Assembly (NCBI GenBank): GCA_028706005.1
Contig: JAQWCI010000002.1
Coordinates: forward strand, 1-48,763
From: Lachnospiraceae bacterium
Lineage (GTDB): Bacteria; Bacillota; Clostridia; Lachnospirales; Lachnospiraceae
Reading direction: 5' to 3'
DNA: 48,763 nucleotides
Part shown: one piece after another, positions 1 to 9,084 of the stretch
Numbering within the stretch: the stretch's first letter is position 1
Layout of the letters: each line of letters starts with the position of its first letter
Translations under genes and position numbers: made by a program
Notes under the pieces: generated by a model
What the model saw: only the letters and a program-made list of their open reading frames with translations
Databases searched by the model: none
Told to the model about the DNA's origin: nothing

Positions 1-893
1 AGTCTCTTATATGAATTGACGAGCGGGTTTGTTATTGCGACCATACTCTTTAAGTGAGCGAGGACACCGGCGATAAAGTAGTAAGCATCATCAGAGAGCC
101 CCTTGTCCCCTTCAGGATCAGCGAAGATGTTCTTACCGTCCTTGAAGAGTGACATATTGATATGCATACCTGAACCGTTCACGCCAAAGATCGGCTTCGG
201 CATGAAGGTCGCATGAAGACCGTTCTTCTGAGCGATTGTTTTGACTGCGAGCTTGAATGTCATTACATGATCCGCTGTCTCCATCGCATCGCCGTACTTG
301 AAATCTATTTCGTGCTGGCCCATAGCGACTTCGTGGTGAGAAGCTTCGATTTCAAAACCCATCTTTTCGAGGTTCATGCATATCTCACGGCGGGTGTCAC
401 TGCCATGATCAAGAGGCGCGAGGTCAAAATATCCTGCCTTGTCACCAGTTTCAATTGTGGGATTTCCGTTTTCATCAGTCTCAAAGAGGAAGAATTCACA
501 TTCGGGACCAACATCGAACTCGTAGCCCATTGATTTGGCCTTTTCGATTTCTCTCTTCAGAACATTTCTCGGATCCCCTGTGTATGCGGTACCGTCCGGG
601 TTGTAGACATCGCAGATAAGACGGGCGACCTTTCCGTGCTGTGGTCTCCAGGGGAGAACTGTAAAACTGTTAAGATCAGGGTAGAGATACTGGTCGGACT
701 CATTGATTCTGGCAAAACCTTCAATTGAAGAGCCGTCCATCATGATTTCGTTGTTGACAGCTTTCTCGAGCTGCGAACGGGTGATAGCCACATTTTTGAG
801 CTGACCGAAAATATCGGTGAACTGCATACGGATGAATTCAACATCTTCTTCGTCCGCGATCCTGAGTACATCTTCCTTTGTGAGATTATTCAT
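1..893 (-). CDS. glnA: Glutamine synthetase, type I (C-terminus beyond window)
   Basis: Makes glutamine from glutamate, ammonia and ATP in the cytoplasm; the entry point of ammonium assimilation. The minus strand reads [20 protein letters not shown] at the N-terminus, then the beta-Grasp segment [11 protein letters not shown], the MDGSSIEGF signature, and the catalytic-domain pieces GPECEFFLF and [12 protein letters not shown]. About 297 residues are present; type I enzymes have about 440-470, so roughly the last third is cut off by the window edge. Start chosen at 893 because AGGAGG lies 7 nt upstream; the ATG at 899 has only 1 nt between SD and start. It is divergent from pyrG, and its leader carries a strong promoter, an intrinsic terminator and a dyad shared with pyrG and asnB, so expression is probably nitrogen-controlled. 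Confidence 0.96.
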   Translation of the reverse strand, partial: MNNLTKEDVLRIADEEDVEFIRMQFTDIFGQLKNVAITRSQLEKAVNNEIMMDGSSIEGFARINESDQYLYPDLNSFTVLPWRPQHGKVARLICDVYNPDGTAYTGDPRNVLKREIEKAKSMGYEFDVGPECEFFLFETDENGNPTIETGDKAGYFDLAPLDHGSDTRREICMNLEKMGFEIEASHHEVAMGQHEIDFKYGDAMETADHVMTFKLAVKTIAQKNGLHATFMPKPIFGVNGSGMHINMSLFKDGKNIFADPEGDKGLSDDAYYFIAGVLAHLKSMVAITNPLVNSYKR

Positions 894-970
894 ATCCATG
901 CCTCCTCGTTTGCTTTTTGTTTGCGTTCTTTCGCGATTCCCATATTCGGGAAGCAGCAGATTGCGTATCC

Positions 971-988
971 TTGTATGCCTGTATACAA
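971..988. promoter_or_regulatory. Dyad operator candidate, glnA copy
   Basis: TTGTATGCCTGTATACAA: arms TTGTAT and ATACAA around a 6-nt centre GCCTGT. The same arms and spacing occur upstream of asnB (4289-4306), and a degraded copy upstream of pyrG. It lies in the glnA leader, downstream of the terminator hairpin and about 80 nt before the start codon. The form resembles operators of GntR-family repressors; that assignment is inference. Confidence 0.5.
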
Positions 989-997
989 TCTGCGAAT

Positions 998-1047
998 AAA
1001 AAAGAAGAGCGTAGCACTACCGTTACCACGGAGCGCCATCGCTCTTC
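998..1047 (-). terminator. Intrinsic terminator inside the glnA leader (candidate attenuator)
   Basis: On the minus strand the stem GAAGAGCG/CGCTCTTC is extended by TGGCGCT/AGTGCTA (one bulged A, G-U pairs) and CCGT/ACGG with a GGTA loop, and is followed by TTTTTT. It begins only a few nucleotides after the predicted transcription start of the promoter at 1058-1087. No gene lies upstream on this strand for it to terminate, so it should stop most glnA transcripts unless overridden, or it ends a short RNA of about 55 nt. Confidence 0.75.
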
Positions 1048-1057
1048 TATGCGACGA

Positions 1058-1087
1058 ATTATAAAACTGCACGTGGGACCATGTCAA
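1058..1087 (-). promoter_or_regulatory. Consensus sigma-70 promoter reading toward glnA
   Basis: Minus strand TTGACA (1087-1082), an 18-nt spacer, then TATAAT (1063-1058). The predicted start is near 1051, directly before the terminator hairpin. Both hexamers are perfect, so initiation should be strong and control probably occurs after initiation. Confidence 0.8.
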
Positions 1088-1218
1088 TATTTTTTTTGAG
1101 AATGATTGTACATCGTTGAGTACATCGCATGAAACCGGACTTTGGGGGACTTTCATGATGCGGAGAAAATAATTATGGAAATTTTAAATCAACACTTTTC
1201 ATCTGACTCATAGAGAGG

Positions 1219-2920
<1,702 letters not shown>

Positions 2921-2934
2921 CAGGTGATCAGCCC

Positions 2935-2988
2935 GCGCACTGGCACCGGAAAAGAAGCGTTTGTTTGAGTGTGCCAGTTAAGGCGCGC
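2935..2988 (+). other. Stem-loop after pyrG
   Basis: ACTGGCAC (2939-2946) pairs with GTGCCAGT (2971-2978), with GCGC tracts outside. There is no U-tract, so it is more likely an mRNA-stabilising or weak terminator structure between pyrG and dapL than a full terminator. Confidence 0.4.
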
Positions 2989-3051
2989 TCTCGCGGCTTG
3001 TGGTAAACTTAGGGGCAAGACGATAATCAAATAAACATGTGGAGGCATCTT

Positions 3052-4284
3052 ATGAAAGCAAACCCTCATTATCTTGACCTGCGCGGCTCATATCTCTTTT
3101 CTACGATAGGAAAGAAAGTAGCCGCATACCAGAAAGAGAACCCGGACAAAACAATCATCCGCCTCGGAATCGGCGATGTGACGCAGCCACTCACTCCGAC
3201 AATCATTGAAGCGCTTCATAAAGCGACAGATGAGATGGCTGACGCAAGGACATTCCGCGGCTACGCACCGGATCTCGGATATGATTTCCTCAGAAATGCA
3301 ATTGCTGAGAACGACTACAGGAAGCGCGGCTGTGATATTGCTCCTGATGAAATATTTGTTTCTGACGGCGCAAAGAGTGATTCCGGAAATATTCAGGAAA
3401 TATTTGCCGCTGACAGCATTATTGCTGTCGCTGACCCTGTGTATCCGGTATATGTAGATACAAATGTAATGGGCGGACGATGCGGAAGTTTTGACGAGGC
3501 AAAGGAACAGTGGGACCGCGTTATTTACATGCCGTGCACAGCTGATAACGGATTCTCACCGCAGGTGCCGTCAGAGGATGCAGGTTCAGGGAAAGCGCCG
3601 GATCTGATTTATCTCTGCTCGCCCAATAACCCGACAGGGTCGGCACTCACAAAAGAGCAGCTCCAGAAATTTGTTGATTACGCTAACGCTCATCATTCAG
3701 TGATTATTTATGATGCGGCTTATGAAGCATACATAAGTGAACCTGATATTCCGCATTCTATTTATGAGTGTGAGGGCGCGAGGACCTGCGCGATAGAACT
3801 CCATTCATTCTCCAAGAACGCCGGATTTACAGGCGTACGACTGGGTTATACGGTAGTTCCTTATGATCTTGTTGATGAGAATGGTGTACAGATGCGCACA
3901 CTGTGGGCGAGACGCCACGGCACAAAGTTCAACGGAGCACCTTATATCCAGCAGCGCGCCGGTGAGGCGGTGTATTCACCTGAGGGTCAGAAAGAAATTA
4001 AGGGTCTCGTTTCCTACTACATGGAAAATGCAAAGATGATACTCGAAGGACTTCGCGGCGCTGGCTTCACAGTGAGCGGCGGGATAAACGCGCCATACAT
4101 CTGGCTCAAGACCCCTGACGGGATGACGAGCTGGGAATTCTTTGATTATCTGCTTGATAAGGCCAATTTAGTTGGCACTCCGGGTTCCGGCTTCGGACCC
4201 AGTGGCGAGGGCTATTTCAGACTCACAGCGTTCGGCAGCCATGAGAACACGAAGGCTGCGATTGAGAGGATAAAAGGACTATAA
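3052..4284 (+). CDS. dapL: LL-diaminopimelate aminotransferase
   Basis: PLP enzyme that converts tetrahydrodipicolinate plus glutamate directly to LL-diaminopimelate, the short route to lysine and peptidoglycan cross-bridges. 410 aa, standard length. Diagnostic segments: RLGIGDVTQPL near the N-terminus, FRGYAPDLGY, DGAKSDSGNIQ, CSPNNPTG, and the PLP-lysine region SFSKNAGFTGVRLGY (Lys255). Start at 3052 is preceded by GGAGG with a 6-nt spacer. The glutamate-consuming reaction fits the surrounding nitrogen genes, but it may simply be a separate unit with its own promoter. Confidence 0.95.
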   Translation: MKANPHYLDLRGSYLFSTIGKKVAAYQKENPDKTIIRLGIGDVTQPLTPTIIEALHKATDEMADARTFRGYAPDLGYDFLRNAIAENDYRKRGCDIAPDEIFVSDGAKSDSGNIQEIFAADSIIAVADPVYPVYVDTNVMGGRCGSFDEAKEQWDRVIYMPCTADNGFSPQVPSEDAGSGKAPDLIYLCSPNNPTGSALTKEQLQKFVDYANAHHSVIIYDAAYEAYISEPDIPHSIYECEGARTCAIELHSFSKNAGFTGVRLGYTVVPYDLVDENGVQMRTLWARRHGTKFNGAPYIQQRAGEAVYSPEGQKEIKGLVSYYMENAKMILEGLRGAGFTVSGGINAPYIWLKTPDGMTSWEFFDYLLDKANLVGTPGSGFGPSGEGYFRLTAFGSHENTKAAIERIKGL

Positions 4285-4285
4285 T

Positions 4286-4309
4286 AATTTGTATCCGTGT
4301 ATACAAATT
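4286..4309. promoter_or_regulatory. Dyad operator candidate, asnB copy
   Basis: Perfect 9-bp arms AATTTGTAT and ATACAAATT around a 6-nt centre CCGTGT, ending 12 nt upstream of the -35 box of the asnB promoter. Best of the three copies in this window. The position just upstream of -35 suits an activator, or a repressor acting by occlusion. Confidence 0.6.
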
Positions 4310-4321
4310 TCGCAAAAGCTA

Positions 4322-4350
4322 TTGACACACAGTTAATGAAGTGATATTTT
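4322..4350 (+). promoter_or_regulatory. Promoter upstream of asnB
   Basis: TTGACA (4322-4327), 17-nt spacer, TATTTT (4345-4350). Predicted start near 4357, 17 nt before a terminator hairpin and about 135 nt before the asnB start codon. Confidence 0.65.
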
Positions 4351-4373
4351 TTTCACTATTAGTGGCACCGCTG

Positions 4374-4425
4374 AAGGGCAGACAGTTATTCCAAATGGGA
4401 TAATTGCCTGCCCTTTTTGTTATTT
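4374..4425 (+). terminator. Intrinsic terminator between asnB promoter and gene (candidate attenuator)
   Basis: AAGGGCAG (4374-4381) pairs with CTGCCCTT (4408-4415), continued inward by CAGTTATTCC/GGGATAATTG with a loop AAAT, and followed by TTTTTGTTATTTT. It lies between a good promoter and asnB, as in glnA. It could also simply end dapL transcripts; both roles are possible. Confidence 0.75.
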
Positions 4426-4492
4426 TATAAGAGCCATTATGTACGCAAATCACCGGGATGAACCGGAAAATCAGAGAAAGGAGGCGTCGTTA

Positions 4493-6166
4493 ATGTGTTC
4501 AATTATCGGACTTGAAAGGAGGGCCATTCCCCGAAACCGGCTGGAAGAATGTTTTGCAAGGACGGCGTCGAGAGGCCCTGATATGGAAAGAATCGAGGAA
4601 GCCGGAGAAGGGTGGCTCGGATTCCAACGCCTCACGATCATGGGACTCACGGAAAGAGGAATGCAGCCGTTTCATATGGATGGCGACATGGTAGTCTGCA
4701 ACGGCGAGATCTATGGCTTCCGCGAGATCAAAACCGACTTGCTGATAAAGGGTTACCAGTTCAGGAGCATGTCGGACTGCGAGATACTGCTCCCGCTCTA
4801 TCACGAATCTGGCACTGATATGTTCGCAAAGCTCGATGCGGAATTCGCACTTATCATCTATGACAGTCGGCAAAACAAGCTCATCGCGGCTCGTGATCCA
4901 ATCGGAATAAGACCGCTGTATTACGGATTGCTAAAAGATGAAACGTACATCTTTGCCAGTGAACCCAAGGATCTTATGGGACTTTGCGATGTGATCTATC
5001 CATTCCCTCCCGGATGCTATTTCGAGGATGGTGTATTCACAAGATATGCTGACCCGGGATCCGTAGGAGATTACACGGAATATGCAAAAGAAAGTGCTGC
5101 AGCAACATCAGATAAGCCCGGAGATATCCCCGCATTCATGCCTGATGATCCTTCAGCAGTCTGCCATGATGATGTCGAGACGGCCAGCGCCAGGATAAGA
5201 GAACTTCTCGTAAAAGCAGTCGACAAGCGTCTTGATTCCGATTCACCTGTTGGTTTTCTCCTTTCAGGAGGACTTGATTCTTCGCTCGTGTGTGCTATCG
5301 CGGCTCGCCTCATAGCACCAAAGACGATCAAAACATATGCGATCGGCATGGATATCGATGCGATAGATCTCAAGTATGCGAGAACAGCTGCAGCGGCGAT
5401 CAGAGCTGACCACACAGATGTCGTCATCACGAGAGAAGATGTTCTTGATGCACTTGAAACTGTAATCGCAGCTCTGGGGACATTTGATATTACGACAGTC
5501 AGAGCAAGCATGGGAATGTATCTTGTCTGCAAATACATACACGAAACAACTGATATCCGAGTGCTGCTTACCGGAGAAGTCTCAGATGAAATGTTCGGAT
5601 ACAAATACACGGATTTCGCGCCTTCAGGGGATGCTTTTCAACAGGAAGCGGCAAAACGCATGCGGGAGCTTCATGAATATGATGTGCTCCGCGCCGACAG
5701 AAGCATTTCAGTAAATTCGCTTGAAGCCCGTGTACCGTTCGGAGATCTTGCTTTCGAAAAATATGTCATGAGCCTTGATCCGGCGATAAAGATGAATGTT
5801 TACGGCAAGGGCAAATATCTTCTCCGCCACGCGTTTGAAGGCGGGAACTGGCTTCCTGATGAAATTCTTATGAGAGACAAAGCTGCGTTTTCTGACGCGG
5901 TCGGGCACTCAATGGTGAACGACCTCAAAGAATACGCAGAGAGTAAATATTCGGATACTGAGTTCAATGAAAAGCGTGAGAAATACACACATGCGGCGCC
6001 TTTCACAAAGGAAAGTCTTCTCTACCGTGAGATCTTTGAGAAGTATTATCCGGAGCAGTCGCAGATGATCACCGATTTCTGGATGCCGAACAAAACATGG
6101 CCGGGCTGCAATGTAAACGACCCGTCCGCTCGTGTTTTGTCGAATTATGGGGCATCAGGAATATAA
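4493..6166 (+). CDS. asnB: Asparagine synthase, glutamine-hydrolysing
   Basis: Transfers the amide of glutamine to aspartate with ATP to give asparagine. 557 aa. Start at 4493 gives MCSIIGL, so removal of Met exposes the catalytic Cys of the class II amidotransferase; AAAGGAGG is 8 nt upstream. Other amidotransferase marks are SRGPD and CNGEIYG. The synthetase half has the PP-loop LLSGGLDSSLVC and the later LTGEVSDEMFGYKY. It is the first gene of a probable unit with the ammonium transporter 188 nt downstream, and its own leader carries a dyad, promoter and terminator, suggesting control by nitrogen supply. Confidence 0.95.
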   Translation: MCSIIGLERRAIPRNRLEECFARTASRGPDMERIEEAGEGWLGFQRLTIMGLTERGMQPFHMDGDMVVCNGEIYGFREIKTDLLIKGYQFRSMSDCEILLPLYHESGTDMFAKLDAEFALIIYDSRQNKLIAARDPIGIRPLYYGLLKDETYIFASEPKDLMGLCDVIYPFPPGCYFEDGVFTRYADPGSVGDYTEYAKESAAATSDKPGDIPAFMPDDPSAVCHDDVETASARIRELLVKAVDKRLDSDSPVGFLLSGGLDSSLVCAIAARLIAPKTIKTYAIGMDIDAIDLKYARTAAAAIRADHTDVVITREDVLDALETVIAALGTFDITTVRASMGMYLVCKYIHETTDIRVLLTGEVSDEMFGYKYTDFAPSGDAFQQEAAKRMRELHEYDVLRADRSISVNSLEARVPFGDLAFEKYVMSLDPAIKMNVYGKGKYLLRHAFEGGNWLPDEILMRDKAAFSDAVGHSMVNDLKEYAESKYSDTEFNEKREKYTHAAPFTKESLLYREIFEKYYPEQSQMITDFWMPNKTWPGCNVNDPSARVLSNYGASGI

Positions 6167-6176
6167 ACAACATTTC

Positions 6177-6347
6177 CTGTGAGGAGGGCAATGCGAGTAA
6201 TCAGCTGATGCTGATTATTCGCATAACAGGTTTGCAATGCGAACGCGGAGCGTCGCATAGGTGCACAAACCTGTGGAATCGCACATTAGAAATCGCATGC
6301 GCAATTTCTAATGGCGCATAGTTGCACAAAGCGCACCTGTGAGGAGG
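6177..6347 (+). repeat. Nested stem-loop block between asnB and amt
   Basis: Three hairpins in 150 nt: ATGCGAGTAATCAGC/GCTGATTATTCGCAT (6191-6224, 15 bp, one G-U); ACAGGTTTG/CAAACCTGT (6226-6274) enclosing ATGCGAACGC/GCGTCGCAT; and CATTAGAAAT/ATTTCTAATG (6284-6313). The motif CGCATAGkTGCACAAA occurs twice (from 6254 and from 6315). The string CCTGTGAGGAGG appears at both ends (6177 and 6336), the second copy serving as the amt ribosome site, which suggests an inserted or duplicated element. Confidence 0.7.
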
Positions 6348-6354
6348 AGAGATT

Positions 6355-8148
6355 ATGAAATATGAAATGACTACAGTGATCTGGGTACTGGTGGCCACTG
6401 CGCTTGTCTACTTTATGCAGGCGGGTTTTGCCCTGTGTGAGGCGGGTCTCACCAGAGCCAAGAATACCGGCAACATTCTCATGAAGAACATGATGGATTT
6501 CTGCATAGGGACTCCGTGCTTCTGGCTTGTTGGTTTCGGTATCATGTTCGGGGGCCTTGGCCCTGTGATCGGGAAATTCGATCCGCTTATAAGAGGTGTG
6601 TATGACTCGACAAACAGTGTCGTGCCACAGACGATGCCGCTCTGGTGTTATGTAATATTCCAGACAGTATTCTGTGCAACAGCTGCGACAATTGTTTCAG
6701 GATCGATGGCAGAGCGCACTAATTTCAAGGCTTATTGTGTATATTCGGCTGTTATTTCCCTGTTCGTTTATCCTGTAAGCGGACACTGGATCTGGGGCGG
6801 TGGCTGGCTTGCAACACTCGGTTTCCATGATTTTGCCGGAAGCACCTGTGTACACATGGTCGGTGGAGCGATTGCCTGTCTTGGAGCTGCCATGCTCGGA
6901 CCCCGTATCGGTAAATACGGCAAGGACGGCAAAGCCCGTGCTATTCCAGGCCACAATCTTACGGCCTGTGCACTCGGTGTTTTCATCCTCTGGTTCTGCT
7001 GGTTCGGTTTCAACGGCGGCTCAACTGTAGCAATGAATTCTGATGCGGCAGCTGATACGGCTTCACTTGTTTTCATGAACACTAACCTTGCAGCGGCTGT
7101 CTCAACATGTGTGGCAATGATATTCACATGGTTCCGTTATGGCAAGCCTGATGTGTCAATGACGCTCAACGCGGCTCTCGCAGGTCTTGTTGCCATCACG
7201 GCTCCCTGCGATTGTGTAAGCCCTGTCGGCGCTTTCTTTATCGGACTTGTGGCAGGCGTACTTGTTGTCTTCAGTGTTGAATTCTTCGACAATGTCGCTA
7301 AGATCGACGATCCTGTCGGTGCTGTTTCCGTACACATGATGAACGGAATCTGGGGCACGATCGCTGTCGGCCTGTTCTCAACAGGAGCTGATGGCGTCGG
7401 CAAAGGACTGTTCTACGGCGGTGGTTTCCGTCAGCTCGGTGTCCAGTGCCTCGGCTTTGCAAGTGTCCTTGCATATACACTGATTGTAATGTTCATTGCG
7501 TTCAAGATCATTGACAAGACTATCGGTCTTCGTGTCCCGGCCCAGGTCGAGATCGACGGACTTGATTACCATGAGCACGGACTTGTTTCGGCTTATTCAG
7601 GTTTTGCCATTCAGGATGTCACTGACATGAATATTGATGCCAATGAGAACACAGATCTCGGCGAGGATGATTTCGGTAAGGCCTCAGAGGCTCAGAAGAA
7701 TGCCGCGGTCAAGGTCGTCAGCAAGGAAACAACAGGTGTGGCAGGAACAGTGACTCCTGTGGGTGATCTGGTAATGCCTGTGAACTACGACACAGGTATG
7801 CATAAGGTTTCCATAATCTGCAGACTCTCAAGTTTTGACCTGCTCAAGAAATCGCTCAATGAACTCGGTGTCACAGGCATGACGATGACACAGGTCATGG
7901 GCTCCGGACTCCAGAAGGGCTCTACTTCCAAGTACCGTGGCGCTATCGTCGATTCAACACTCATCCCGAAGGTTAAGGTCGAAGTCATTGTTTCGAGGAT
8001 CCCTGTACAGAAGGTCATCGACGCGGCTAAGAAAGCTCTCTACACCGGGCATATCGGTGATGGCAAGATCTTTGTTTACAACGTCACACATGTTGTAAAA
8101 GTCCGCACCGGCGAGGAAGACCTCGACGCACTGCAGGACGTGGAATAA
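6355..8148 (+). CDS. amt: Ammonium transporter with C-terminal PII (GlnB/GlnK) domain
   Basis: Inner-membrane ammonium channel fused to its own regulator. Residues 1 to about 400 are an Amt/Mep channel of about 11 helices with the twin pore histidines (His167 in CVHMVGG, His327 in VSVHMMNG). A charged linker of about 80 residues follows, then a PII domain from about Met482: KVSIICR, LGVTGMTMTQVMG, the T-loop GSTSKYRGA, IPKVKVEV and TGHIGDGKIFV. Gln39 and Lys40, Tyr46, Lys58 and Lys90 equivalents are kept; the uridylylated Tyr51 is replaced by Val532, so UMPylation control is not expected and ATP/ADP/2-oxoglutarate sensing is more likely. GAGGAGG precedes the start. It sits behind asnB in the nitrogen block. 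Confidence 0.95.
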   Translation: MKYEMTTVIWVLVATALVYFMQAGFALCEAGLTRAKNTGNILMKNMMDFCIGTPCFWLVGFGIMFGGLGPVIGKFDPLIRGVYDSTNSVVPQTMPLWCYVIFQTVFCATAATIVSGSMAERTNFKAYCVYSAVISLFVYPVSGHWIWGGGWLATLGFHDFAGSTCVHMVGGAIACLGAAMLGPRIGKYGKDGKARAIPGHNLTACALGVFILWFCWFGFNGGSTVAMNSDAAADTASLVFMNTNLAAAVSTCVAMIFTWFRYGKPDVSMTLNAALAGLVAITAPCDCVSPVGAFFIGLVAGVLVVFSVEFFDNVAKIDDPVGAVSVHMMNGIWGTIAVGLFSTGADGVGKGLFYGGGFRQLGVQCLGFASVLAYTLIVMFIAFKIIDKTIGLRVPAQVEIDGLDYHEHGLVSAYSGFAIQDVTDMNIDANENTDLGEDDFGKASEAQKNAAVKVVSKETTGVAGTVTPVGDLVMPVNYDTGMHKVSIICRLSSFDLLKKSLNELGVTGMTMTQVMGSGLQKGSTSKYRGAIVDSTLIPKVKVEVIVSRIPVQKVIDAAKKALYTGHIGDGKIFVYNVTHVVKVRTGEEDLDALQDVE

Positions 8149-8182
8149 CAATCAAAACTGAATAATGTCAGACTGATTTACC

Positions 8183-8220
8183 GGCGGCGCTTCCTGAATT
8201 GCGGGAGGGCCGCCTTCTTA
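8183..8220 (+). terminator. Probable terminator after amt
   Basis: GGCGGC (8183-8188) pairs with GCCGCC (8209-8214), extended through CTTCCT/GGGAGG with a bulged G, followed by TTCTTA. The U-tract is poor, so efficiency is uncertain. Confidence 0.5.
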
Positions 8221-8261
8221 GTGTAATATAAGAATGTAAGATGTTGAATAGTCTTATGGTG

Positions 8262-8290
8262 TTGTTGATATAGACGTAACAGCGTAAGAT
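8262..8290 (+). promoter_or_regulatory. Possible promoter for maf
   Basis: TTGTTG (8262-8267), 17-nt spacer, TAAGAT (8285-8290), 74 nt upstream of the maf start. Reasonable but not consensus. Confidence 0.35.
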
Positions 8291-8364
8291 AATAAGCAAG
8301 ATGATAAGCAGGAATCAAAGATATATAAAAAAGTGAAATAAGCTTAATTACAAAGGAGCGCAAC

Positions 8365-9039
8365 TTGAAATCAGAACTGATACTGGCATCCGGCTCAGCA
8401 AGAAGGATCGAGATGCTGACAAAACTCGGGCTTGATCCGGAAGTCATTCCGAGCAATAAAGAGGAGAGGCCGAAGGCGACAGATCCTGAGGGCGTGGTGC
8501 GTGAACTCTCCAGACAGAAGGCTGAGGACATTGCATATCAACTCATGACGAAGATCCCCGAGCCTGATGCACCGTATATTGTCCTTGGAGCTGACACTGT
8601 TGTCTCTGCAGGCGGGAGAATACTCGGCAAGCCAAAGAGCCATGAAGACGCCGCGGATATGATACGATTGCTGTCAGGCACAACTCATCAGGTCTTCACG
8701 GGTGTGACGCTCGTCAGAGTTTTGTCAATGGACGAGAGAAATATGGCACTGCCGGAAGATCTTGTTTTGCAGGGAGATAAGGCAGATATTCATAACACAG
8801 ATTCCTGTATGGAAATAACATTCGCAGAAAAGACTGATGTGACTGTCAGGAGCATGACAGAATCGGAAATCCTGGCTTACGCGAATTCGGATGACCCGAT
8901 GGATAAGGCCGGGGCTTACGGAATTCAGGGACCTTTCGGAGCATATATAAGCGGGATAAACGGTGACTATAATAATGTTGTCGGCCTGCCGCTATGCAGA
9001 ACAGTGGAGTGGCTGAAAAGGCTTGATCAGATGCAATAG
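8365..9039 (+). CDS. maf: Maf family nucleoside triphosphate pyrophosphatase
   Basis: Hydrolyses non-canonical or methylated nucleotides, or dTTP/UTP, to monophosphates; linked to septum formation in Bacillus. 224 aa against about 190-210 usual, the extra length lying in a loop around residues 115-150 (SMDERNMALPEDLVLQGDK). N-terminal ILASGSARRIEML, the catalytic Asp region VLGADTVV, and the C-terminal KAGAYGIQGPFGAYI are present. Start is TTG at 8365 with AAAGGAG 6 nt upstream; no nearby ATG fits. Neighbours give no further hint of its role. Confidence 0.9.
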   Translation: MKSELILASGSARRIEMLTKLGLDPEVIPSNKEERPKATDPEGVVRELSRQKAEDIAYQLMTKIPEPDAPYIVLGADTVVSAGGRILGKPKSHEDAADMIRLLSGTTHQVFTGVTLVRVLSMDERNMALPEDLVLQGDKADIHNTDSCMEITFAEKTDVTVRSMTESEILAYANSDDPMDKAGAYGIQGPFGAYISGINGDYNNVVGLPLCRTVEWLKRLDQMQ

Positions 9040-9084
9040 CAGAGAAGACACAATCGCCATATTTGCACCAAAGGGGGAGTTAGT

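Noticed and set aside
1125-1200. Small gene in the glnA-pyrG divergent gap
   Set aside because: Short open frames here lack ribosome sites and overlap the promoter elements; the region is better explained as regulatory DNA.
5071-5610. 179-codon open frame on the minus strand
   Set aside because: Opposite the conserved asparagine synthase PP-loop region; composition typical of an antisense shadow.
6177-6347. CRISPR array
   Set aside because: Repeats are few, differ in length and form nested hairpins rather than evenly spaced direct repeats with spacers; no cas genes are near.
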